Below are positions 1-5,954 of a stretch of 6,809 nt of DNA, in pieces. The notes beneath the pieces are model-generated. The model was not told the DNA's origin and did no database searches. It worked only from the letters and a program-made list of their open reading frames with translations. Each line of letters starts with the position of its first letter. Positions within the stretch are counted from its first letter, which is position 1. Origin of the DNA: Candidatus Tectimicrobiota bacterium (GTDB taxonomy: Bacteria > JACPSX01). The stretch covers positions 1-6,809 of the forward strand of contig JACPSX010000180.1 in NCBI GenBank assembly GCA_016193065.1, written 5' to 3'. Made by a program: the position numbers and the translations under genes.

Positions 1-84
1 CTCCGCTACCGCCACGTTGAATGCTCAGCTATCTGCAAGCAACTCTAGGCTACGCGGTTTCCCACCCCTGGCCGCTCCCGGTGC

Positions 85-115
85 GGGTACCCGCGCTTCG
101 CGGGTGTTGCGCTGC
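85..115 (+). repeat. REP-like hairpin repeat, copy 1
   Basis: A 31-base unit beginning GGGTACCC and ending TTGCGCTGC. Its core is the perfect stem ACCCGCG / CGCGGGT with a three-base loop. An exact copy in reverse orientation lies at 5978-6008, almost 5.9 kb away. Size, palindrome and position outside genes fit a REP-type (repetitive extragenic palindrome) element. Confidence 0.8.
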
Positions 116-208
116 CCCCGGCACTTTCGCTCAGGGCGGGAGGGTCGGCCCCTGCTGCTCTTCCTCCGAGGGGGCAGCCTCCGCAGGCGACCGACAGAGT
201 TCCAGAAA

Positions 209-356
209 GAGACCGGGTGTGCCCCGTAGGGCGACTTAAAGTTTTGCAGGCGCCGCACCCCGAAGACTTGAATCTCCTCGCATGCGAAGCGCAACCGACC
301 CTGGATCGCCCTCCTGCGCAAAAGTTTACTGGAGCCCCAAGGGGCACCCCGGTCTC
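209..356. repeat. Imperfect inverted repeat with nested hairpins
   Basis: The arms 209-250 and 313-356 match in inverted orientation at about 34 of 42 aligned positions, with small gaps. Shared blocks are GAGACCGGG, TGCCCC, GGGC, TAAA, TTTTGC and AGG. Each arm carries its own small hairpin (GCCC-CGTA-GGGC in the left arm, GCCCC-TT-GGGGC in the right). The central loop contains a perfect ten-base palindrome TCGCATGCGA at 278-287. It could be a small non-autonomous mobile element (MITE-like), two opposed REP units, or a structured RNA. No transposase or target duplication was seen. Confidence 0.6.
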
Positions 357-396
357 CCATCTCCTCATCCCTCTCGCCAAAAGCGTTTCGGGAGCC

Positions 397-418
397 GGGT
401 ACCCATCCTGGGTGTAGC
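397..418 (+). repeat. Diverged relative of the 31-base hairpin repeat
   Basis: GGGTACCC (397-404), five bases, then GGGTGTAGC (410-418) has the same architecture as copies 1 and 2 (GGGTACCC, nine bases, GGGTGTTGC). Its stem is ACCCA/TGGGT with loop TCC, so the inner stem differs but still pairs. Similarity is short, so this is a tentative assignment. Confidence 0.4.
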
Positions 419-490
419 CTCCCCCGAGGAGTTGATGAGGACAACAATCCCTTTTTTGCTGGACCCGGGAGACTACAGTGCGGCAAATCA

Positions 491-2092
491 CTAGGTGCGA
501 GACGGGGCCCCCTGATCGCCGATCTGCGCAAGCGTCACGCCTTGGTAGGCCGGCACGGACGCGGAGATTTCCTGCCATAGGTCCACGAAGGGTAGGTTTG
601 CCAATTCCTTTCCCATGGCACGGGCCACTTCTTGAAGGACGCTCCCCAGAGAACGGACACCGGACGGAGGATTGACCGCCTTGCGCAGGCGCTGCAATCG
701 CCCCTGGGCATTCGTAAAGGTCCCATCCATTTCCAGATGCCACGGCAGGGGGAAAGCAATGGAGGCTGTTTCCGTCGTTGGGGTTCGCAGCAAATCCAGG
801 ACGACTAGGTGCTCCAGTCCCTCCAGACCCCCCCTACCCCAGAGAGGCTCCGCCGACAGGTCTTCCCTGACTACGACCAGACCCTTCAGTGCTCCCGTCC
901 GGATCGCCTCCCGCATCCCTCCTATGTCCAGACCGCCCTCAGCCGGGACCAGACCCACAGCCCGGGCCCCATTGCTGTTGGGAGTCCGGTCCGCTCTCAG
1001 GAGGAGTTGGTCTTCCTTGAAGTCGCGGCCTTCCTGCTGAACCTCCCGCAGGCGGAAATCCATGTGCCTGGTGCCGAGAACTTCGCGGGCGAACTTCTTG
1101 AGCAGATAGGCTTCCTCATTCGTGCAGCGGCCGGAACCGATCACGCCCACGGCCTGCGGGCCGTATCGTGAAATAATCTCCGCAAGGCCTCGCCCACAGG
1201 TCAAGACAGCCTCTTCCCAGGAGCACGCCTCACCGCCGCCTCGGCCTTTGATCCGGGGAGTCAGCAGGCGTCCATCCTTCAGGTCGCGGTCGAATTCGAA
1301 GCGTCCCATGTCGCACATCCAGAGGCCGTTTACCTCCTCATTTTCCCGGGGCTCCACACGGACCACCTCGGGTCTCAACTTGCGGACGCTCACCCTGATG
1401 TTGCAGCCCGTACTGCACAGCCCGCAAATCGTGTCCACCTTTTGAATATCCCAGGGTCGGGCTCGAAAGCGGTATTCCCGGCTGGTGAGAGCCCCAACCG
1501 GGCACAGGTCGATGACATTGCCGGAGTAGTTGTTGTTGAGCTCACGGCCGGGATGCACCCGGATTTCCGCACGAACCCCACGGTTAAACACTCCCAACTC
1601 CCCCGTGCCGACAACCTCCGAGCAGAAGCGCACGCACCGGGTGCAGAGGACGCAACGCTCGGCATCAAAGACGATATAGGGACCAATGGGGAGATGTTTC
1701 ACTTTGACCAGCTTTTCATCCACGAAGCGGCTATGCCCCGGCCCGTATTTCAGCGTGTAATCCTGCAGCGGGCACTCACCCCCTTTGTCACAAATGGGGC
1801 AGTCGAGGGGGTGATTCAGCAGGAAAAACTCCAGGACGGCCTGCCGGGACTTTACGACCGCCGGGGTACGGGTTCGGACTTCCATGCCCTCTCTCACGAC
1901 GGTGGAACAGGCGGCCTGGAGTTTGGGCATCTTGTCAACTTCCACATGGCACATGCGACAGGTCGCCACCACTCGCAGCTTCTGGTGGAAGCAGTACCGG
2001 GGAATCTCAATTCCGGCGTGCTGGGCGGCCTGAATAATGTTAATCCCCTCCGGAACCGTGATCTCCTTGCCGTCAATGGTCAACTTGGGCAT
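491..2092 (-). CDS. nuoG: NADH-quinone oxidoreductase subunit G, compact form
   Basis: This is the large Fe-S subunit of the complex I input module. The N-terminal [2Fe-2S] domain has C34, C45, C48, C62 (N1b). H94, C98, C101, C107 give the His-Cys3 cluster N5. C147, C150, C153 with C197 (DLCPVGAL) match cluster N4. C223, C226, C230, C260 form the N7-type site at the entry of the molybdopterin-like domain. At 533 residues the protein is much shorter than Thermus Nqo3 (about 780) or E. coli NuoG (about 900). After residue 345 the chain jumps almost directly to the RADRTPNSNGARAVG and EMDGTFTNAQGRLQ motifs, so the middle of the pseudo-molybdopterin domain is absent while both ends are kept. No frameshift is seen, so it is probably a genuine compact form. 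The ATG at 2092 has AGGAG seven bases upstream. nuoE and nuoF, its usual partners, are not in the window. Confidence 0.95.
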   Translation of the reverse strand: MPKLTIDGKEITVPEGINIIQAAQHAGIEIPRYCFHQKLRVVATCRMCHVEVDKMPKLQAACSTVVREGMEVRTRTPAVVKSRQAVLEFFLLNHPLDCPICDKGGECPLQDYTLKYGPGHSRFVDEKLVKVKHLPIGPYIVFDAERCVLCTRCVRFCSEVVGTGELGVFNRGVRAEIRVHPGRELNNNYSGNVIDLCPVGALTSREYRFRARPWDIQKVDTICGLCSTGCNIRVSVRKLRPEVVRVEPRENEEVNGLWMCDMGRFEFDRDLKDGRLLTPRIKGRGGGEACSWEEAVLTCGRGLAEIISRYGPQAVGVIGSGRCTNEEAYLLKKFAREVLGTRHMDFRLREVQQEGRDFKEDQLLLRADRTPNSNGARAVGLVPAEGGLDIGGMREAIRTGALKGLVVVREDLSAEPLWGRGGLEGLEHLVVLDLLRTPTTETASIAFPLPWHLEMDGTFTNAQGRLQRLRKAVNPPSGVRSLGSVLQEVARAMGKELANLPFVDLWQEISASVPAYQGVTLAQIGDQGAPSRT

Positions 2093-2110
2093 TCTTTATC
2101 TCCTGCATAG

Positions 2111-2160
2111 AAAATCCCCCGCCTTCTTGCCCTCTGTTCCGGAGAGAGGGAGGGGATTTT
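2111..2160 (-). terminator. Stem-loop between nuoI and nuoG (possible attenuator or processing site)
   Basis: AAAATCCCC (2111-2119) pairs perfectly with GGGGATTTT (2152-2160), and an inner stem CCCTCT (2130-2135) pairs with AGAGGG (2145-2150) around a nine-base loop. Read in the nuo direction, the GC-rich stem ends in a run of four T, 18 bases before the nuoG start. It looks like a weak intrinsic terminator in either direction. Because it falls inside an operon, attenuation, mRNA processing or stability control is more likely than full termination. The function is inferred. Confidence 0.5.
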
Positions 2161-2199
2161 TCCCTTGGATGGCCGAAAATCTATTTCTTCTTCCCGCTG

Positions 2200-2217
2200 G
2201 CCGGGAACTCTCCCGGC
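2200..2217 (-). repeat. Perfect 7-bp hairpin just after nuoI
   Basis: GCCGGGA and TCCCGGC form a perfect seven-base-pair stem with a four-base loop, 26 bases after the nuoI stop. No T-run follows it in the direction of transcription, so it is not a standard terminator. It may protect the 3' end of the upstream message if the transcript is cut in this gap. Confidence 0.45.
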
Positions 2218-2243
2218 ATTCCCGAACAATGACAGGGCCCTGC

Positions 2244-2741
2244 TCAAGACATCGGGCTCGCAACCAGACCGGAGGAGGATCTGGAGCCTGCATCCTTGCT
2301 TGCCGGAAGCTCCCCTTTCGATTTGAGGGGCACCAGCAGACGTTCCTTGTTATAGATAAAATCCTTGGGGTTCCCCTTGGAGAACTCCATCTGGGGCCCT
2401 AGAATAATTGCATCCACAGGGCAAACCTCCTCGCAATAGCCGCAAAAGATGCAGCGAAACTCGTTAATCTCATAGATCCGGCAATACCGCTCGCCCGGGG
2501 AATAGCGCGCCTCCTCGGTGTTCTCCGCCGCTTCCAGGTAGATACATTGAGCCGGGCATACGGCCGCGCACAAGCCGCATCCAATACAGCGCTCCAGGCC
2601 GTTTTCGTGGCGCTCGAGCCGGTGCAGGCCCCGGGCGCGGGGAACGCTCGGACGCTTCTCTTCCGGATATTGAATCGTTATGGGCGCGCTGAAAAGGCGC
2701 CTCAGCGTCAGCCAAAATCCCTTGGTCAGCTCAATGATCAC
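2244..2741 (-). CDS. nuoI: NADH-quinone oxidoreductase subunit I
   Basis: This is the 2x[4Fe-4S] ferredoxin-like subunit of complex I that holds clusters N6a and N6b and links NuoG to NuoB. From the chosen start it has 165 residues. Ligand sets are C52, C55, C58, C62 (CIGCGLCAAVC) and C97, C100, C103, C107 (CIFCGYCEEVC). The N-terminus reads IIELTKGFWLTLRRLF followed by ITIQYPEEKRP, as is usual for the family. I chose the GTG at 2741 because AAGGGGAG lies seven bases upstream. A GTG at 2807 gives 22 extra residues not typical of NuoI and has no well-placed ribosome site. The ENTEEARYSPGERY segment resembles NuoI of Actinobacteria and Deinococcus. The C-terminal 25 or so residues are a Ser/Lys-rich tail. 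nuoH, usually just upstream of nuoI, is absent from this position. Confidence 0.96.
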   Translation of the reverse strand: MIIELTKGFWLTLRRLFSAPITIQYPEEKRPSVPRARGLHRLERHENGLERCIGCGLCAAVCPAQCIYLEAAENTEEARYSPGERYCRIYEINEFRCIFCGYCEEVCPVDAIILGPQMEFSKGNPKDFIYNKERLLVPLKSKGELPASKDAGSRSSSGLVASPMS

Positions 2742-2756
2742 TTGTGCTCTCCCCTT
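2742..2756 (-). promoter_or_regulatory. Ribosome binding site that decides the nuoI start
   Basis: On the minus strand AAGGGGAG (2756-2749) is followed by the seven-base spacer AGCACAA and then GTG at 2741. The competing GTG at 2807 has only a distant GAGG about 14 bases away. This is the main reason for the shorter nuoI. Confidence 0.75.
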
Positions 2757-2810
2757 CCCGACCACCCGCTCCCGTTCTGCGAGAGGGCATTTCAAGAGGT
2801 CCGCCACCGG

Positions 2811-3983
2811 CTAGCGGTCAACCTCCCCCAGAACGAAATCCACACTGCCCACAATGGCGATGACGTCCGGCACCATCTTCCCTGAAATGAGAAAGGGAAT
2901 CGCCTGGACGTTGAGAAAGGAAGGAGGACGCACGCGGACCCGCCAGGGCATGTTGGAACCATTGCTGACGATATAGTAGCCCATTTCTCCCCGCGGGCCC
3001 TCGACGCTGAAGTAGACTTCCCCCGCAGGCGGAGAAAATCCCTCCGTCGCCAGTTTGAAGTGATGAATCAGGTCCTCCATGCTCTCCTTGATCCTTTCCT
3101 TTTCAGGAAAGACCACCTTGGGATTGTCGCTCCGCACCGGCCCTGCAGGCAGAACCCGCACGGCCTGGTCAATGAGGCGGGTGCTCTCCCGCATCTCGAT
3201 CATGCGGACGAGGTAGCGGTCATAGGTGTCTCCCACTTCCCCCACAGGGACGCGGAAATCAAACTGGTCATAGAGAAGATAGGGCGACTGCTTCCTGATG
3301 TCCCAGTTGACGCCGGAGGCGCGCAAATTGGGCCCGCTCAGACTGTACCTCAGGGCATCGGCACCGGACAGCACCCCCACCCCTTTGGTGCGCTTGAGCC
3401 AGATCGGGTTCTTGGTGAGGAGGGTCTCGTATTCATCCACCCGGGCCGGGAACTCCCGGATGAACTCCGCCAGCTTTTCAATCCAGCCTGCGGGCAGGTC
3501 GGCCATGAGGCCGCCGATGCGGCTATAGCTGGTCATCATGCGCACCCCGGAAGCCATCTCGAACAGGTCCAGAATCTTTTCCCGTTCGCTGAAAGCGTAC
3601 AGGAAAGGGGTTGCAGCCCCCAATTCCAGCGCCTGGGTGGCCAGCCAGACCAGATGGCTGCCGATCCGGTTGAGCTCCGCCCAGATGACCCGGATGCACT
3701 GGGCCCGGGGGGGAACCTCCAGCCCCAGGAGCTTCTCCACAGCCATGGTGAAGGCCAGATTGTTGGAGACGGTGGACAGGTAGTCCATGCGATCCGTATA
3801 GGGAATGCACTGGTGGTAGGTCTTATACTCCATGTTCTTCTCAAAGCCGGTATGGAGGTAGCCGATGTGCGGCGTCGCCTTGACGACTATTTCGCCGTCC
3901 AGTTCCAGCTCGAGCCTCAGCACACCGTGGGTACTCGGGTGCTGGGGCCCCATGTTCAGGATCATGGTGTCGGTTTGTGCCAT
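2811..3983 (-). CDS. nuoD: NADH-quinone oxidoreductase subunit D
   Basis: This 390-residue protein is the 49-kDa complex I subunit, derived from a [NiFe]-hydrogenase large subunit, and forms the quinone pocket with NuoB. It opens with NMGPQHPSTHG and ends with the family signature FVLGEVDR. H19 and Y68 (in TDRMDY) align with the quinone head-group residues His38 and Tyr87 of Thermus Nqo4. It is a standalone NuoD, not a NuoCD fusion. I chose the ATG at 3983 because AAGGGG stands five bases upstream; a TTG at 4001 would add six residues but lacks this. In the PHIGYLHTGFEK segment, T45 occupies the place of the arginine methylated by NDUFAF7 in human NDUFS2. Thermus also has Thr there. Confidence 0.98.
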   Translation of the reverse strand: MAQTDTMILNMGPQHPSTHGVLRLELELDGEIVVKATPHIGYLHTGFEKNMEYKTYHQCIPYTDRMDYLSTVSNNLAFTMAVEKLLGLEVPPRAQCIRVIWAELNRIGSHLVWLATQALELGAATPFLYAFSEREKILDLFEMASGVRMMTSYSRIGGLMADLPAGWIEKLAEFIREFPARVDEYETLLTKNPIWLKRTKGVGVLSGADALRYSLSGPNLRASGVNWDIRKQSPYLLYDQFDFRVPVGEVGDTYDRYLVRMIEMRESTRLIDQAVRVLPAGPVRSDNPKVVFPEKERIKESMEDLIHHFKLATEGFSPPAGEVYFSVEGPRGEMGYYIVSNGSNMPWRVRVRPPSFLNVQAIPFLISGKMVPDVIAIVGSVDFVLGEVDR

Positions 3984-3994
3984 AATTGCCCCTT
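3984..3994 (-). promoter_or_regulatory. Ribosome binding site that decides the nuoD start
   Basis: On the minus strand AAGGGG (3994-3989) is followed by CAATT and the ATG at 3983. It lies inside the six-codon extension that a TTG start at 4001 would require, which favours the ATG. Confidence 0.75.
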
Positions 3995-4011
3995 GACTCA
4001 AGGAAGAATCG

Positions 4012-4545
4012 TCAGCCCGCCTTTCTTCCGGACGGGTCGATCCCGGCAGAGGCGGCGCTAGAGCGCAACACCCTCTCCTTTTCGATCTTCTCCTGCAGCC
4101 TTAGAATTCCCTCCATCAGAGCTTCAGGTCGCGGAGGACACCCCGGAACATAGATATCCACGGGAACGATCTGATCGACGCCCTGAACGATGGCGTAGTT
4201 GTCGAACATCCCGCCCGTGGAGGCGCACGCCCCCATGGAGATCACCCACTTGGGGTTGGGCATCTGGTCGTAGATCCGCCGCAGCACCGGCGCCATTTTC
4301 ACGGAAACCCGACCCGCCACAATCATGAGGTCGGCCTGGCGCGGCGAGCCTCTGAAAACTTCCGCTCCAAAGCGGGCCAGATCGTAGCGGGAAGTGCTCG
4401 TGGCCATCATCTCGATGGCGCAGCAGGCCAGGCCGAACATGGCCGGCCACAGGGAATTTTTCCGTGACCAGTTGATGAGATCATCAACCCGGGTCAAAAA
4501 GACGTCCTTAAAAACATGGTCTCCACTTGCCTCATCTCTTCCCAT
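4012..4545 (-). CDS. nuoB: NADH-quinone oxidoreductase subunit B
   Basis: This 177-residue protein is the complex I subunit that binds the terminal cluster N2, the last Fe-S centre before quinone. The four N2 ligands are visible: the tandem cysteines C41-C42 in [12 protein letters not shown]107 in MGACASTGG, and C136 in [11 protein letters not shown]. Motifs and length are normal for the family. The start is supported by GGGGAG five bases before the ATG at 4545. The protein is peripheral, packed against NuoD at the membrane arm. The next gene is nuoD, 28 bases away; nuoC, which normally stands between the two, is missing. The last 20 or so residues, rich in Ser, Ala and Gly, form a variable tail. 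Confidence 0.98.
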   Translation of the reverse strand: MGRDEASGDHVFKDVFLTRVDDLINWSRKNSLWPAMFGLACCAIEMMATSTSRYDLARFGAEVFRGSPRQADLMIVAGRVSVKMAPVLRRIYDQMPNPKWVISMGACASTGGMFDNYAIVQGVDQIVPVDIYVPGCPPRPEALMEGILRLQEKIEKERVLRSSAASAGIDPSGRKAG

Positions 4546-4577
4546 GATCGCTCCCCAAAGATCAGCTCGATCGTCTC

Positions 4578-5897
4578 TCAGTTCTGCAACGGAGCGAGAT
4601 CCGACAAGCCATAGGCTCTGGCCAACAATTCCACCACATGATAGACCGGGATCCCCGGGCCGAACTTTCGGGTCCCGCCTTCAAGCTGTATGTGGCACCC
4701 CGGGTTCGCCGTTACAATCGCCTGCGCCCCCGTGGCGGCTACAGCCCCCATTTTGCTTTTCAGGAGGCGCATGGACATTTCAAACTCCGTGATTGTATAC
4801 GTTCCTGCGCTTCCGCAGCAACGATCCGAATCGGGCATTTCCACCAATTCGACTCCAGGAATGGACGCCAACAGCAGCCGGGGTTCCCGGCGGATGCCCT
4901 GAACGTGCGCCAGATGACAGGGATCCTGGTAAGTGACCCTTAAGGGTAGACGCACGGAGGGCCGGGGCAAATCCCGACGTCCCAGAAACTCGCTGATGTC
5001 CTTGACCCGGCTGCTGAAGCTGACAGCCGCAGGCGCATGATCCAGGAGGTCTCCGTACCCTTTGAGGACAGCTCCACAGCCCGCGGCCGTGACCAGGATC
5101 TCCCGGGAGCCTATTTCAGCAAAAACCTCAACGTTCCTGCTGGCCAGGGCGCGGGCACCCTCCCGATCTCCGTTGTGCAACTGCAAGGCACCGCAACAGA
5201 CCTGGCGGGCCGGAGTTTGGACCTGAAAACCGTGATGAACCAGGACCCGTGCCGCCAGACGATTGACCCGTCCAAACAGGGTTGACCCCACACAACCCGC
5301 AAAGAGGCTGACCTCCCCCGCCTGTTCCGCAGGACCTAGAATTTCCGGCATGGATCTGCGTTCACGCCGGGCCGGCACGGCGGGGAGCATCTCCTCCAAC
5401 CCCCGGATCTTCTCAGGAAAATACCGCGAGACTCCGGACCTCCTGACAGCTTTCTGAATCCCCGTGACCTGGTAGAACCGGATTACCTGGCATAGCCAAT
5501 CGAAAAGCCGGGTGTGAGCAAACAAAGCCCGAAACACCCACTTCGACTTCCTGACACCGCCCAGATTCCCTCTGCGCTCCAACAACTGAACCCGTGTCCT
5601 CTCCAGGAGACTGCCGTAAGGTACCCCCGATGGGCAGGCAGGCTCGCAGGCCCGGCATCCCAGGCACAGATCAATATGACGCAGGACCCGGGGCGAGAGA
5701 TCAATCCGCCCTTCCGCTGCCGCCCGCATGAGGGAAATGCGGCCCCGGGGCGAATCCATTTCGGTCCCGAGCTCCCGGTACGTCGGGCAGGCGGGAAGGC
5801 ACAGCCCACAATGAACGCAGGTGAGAAGCCCGCGGTAGTAGTCCGTACGTGAGTCTTCCCCGCGCCGGAATTCCACTTCAGTTGCGGCCTTGGCCAT
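4578..5897 (-). CDS. glcF: GlcF-type iron-sulfur protein with two CCG domains (glycolate oxidase Fe-S subunit)
   Basis: The protein has 439 residues, slightly longer than E. coli GlcF (about 407). Two 4Fe-4S motifs lie near the N-terminus: C27, C30, C33, C37 ([12 protein letters not shown]) and C78, C81, C84, C88 ([12 protein letters not shown]). Two cysteine-rich CCG domains follow: C202, C234-C235, C274, and C327 (DPCHLAH), C360-C361 ([13 protein letters not shown]), C401 (NPGC). This layout and the CCGSAGTY motif match GlcF, which passes electrons from the flavin subunits GlcD/GlcE to the membrane quinone pool when glycolate is oxidised. LutA and HdrD-like proteins share the CCG fold, so the substrate remains uncertain, and glcD/glcE are not in the window. 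The ATG at 5897 has GAGGAG only 3 bases away, a short spacing; a GTG seven codons in is possible. The gene sits 32 bases before nuoB on the same strand, probably in the same transcript. Confidence 0.86.
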   Translation of the reverse strand: MAKAATEVEFRRGEDSRTDYYRGLLTCVHCGLCLPACPTYRELGTEMDSPRGRISLMRAAAEGRIDLSPRVLRHIDLCLGCRACEPACPSGVPYGSLLERTRVQLLERRGNLGGVRKSKWVFRALFAHTRLFDWLCQVIRFYQVTGIQKAVRRSGVSRYFPEKIRGLEEMLPAVPARRERRSMPEILGPAEQAGEVSLFAGCVGSTLFGRVNRLAARVLVHHGFQVQTPARQVCCGALQLHNGDREGARALASRNVEVFAEIGSREILVTAAGCGAVLKGYGDLLDHAPAAVSFSSRVKDISEFLGRRDLPRPSVRLPLRVTYQDPCHLAHVQGIRREPRLLLASIPGVELVEMPDSDRCCGSAGTYTITEFEMSMRLLKSKMGAVAATGAQAIVTANPGCHIQLEGGTRKFGPGIPVYHVVELLARAYGLSDLAPLQN

Positions 5898-5954
5898 GCC
5901 CTCCTCGCAAAGAACGCCAGGGAGCGGACTCCTGGGTATCCACCCGTGTACCGA

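Larger units (their letters stand above)
1..490. other. Gene-free region downstream of nuoG, rich in hairpins
   Basis: Reading frames here are open but their translations are Arg/Pro/Ser/Gly-rich, without domains or family motifs, and several run into nuoG in a wrong frame. I see no convincing protein gene. The region holds one copy of an exact 31-base repeat (85-115), an imperfect inverted repeat (209-356) and a diverged hairpin repeat (397-418). No clear terminator with a T-run follows the nuoG stop. The stretch looks like accumulated palindromic repeats. Confidence 0.65.

Noticed and set aside
1-490. CRISPR array or insertion sequence downstream of nuoG
   Set aside because: The repeats are few, differently oriented and palindromic without regular spacers, and there is no transposase or terminal duplication.
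25-743. Minus-strand open frames covering the downstream region and the end of nuoG
   Set aside because: The translations are low-complexity, Arg/Pro/Gly-rich, run out of frame into nuoG and pass through repeats. They do not look like real proteins.
1442-2110. Plus-strand open frame (about 222 codons) opposite nuoG
   Set aside because: It overlies the conserved cysteine-rich part of nuoG and shows no family motifs of its own.
2742-2807. Upstream GTG start giving a 187-residue NuoI
   Set aside because: The extra 22 residues are not typical of NuoI, and the Shine-Dalgarno sequence is placed for the GTG at 2741.
3060-4061. Long plus-strand open frame (about 333 codons) opposite nuoD
   Set aside because: It is the mirror of a highly conserved nuoD; its translation has no recognisable domain and long antisense frames are expected in GC-rich genes.
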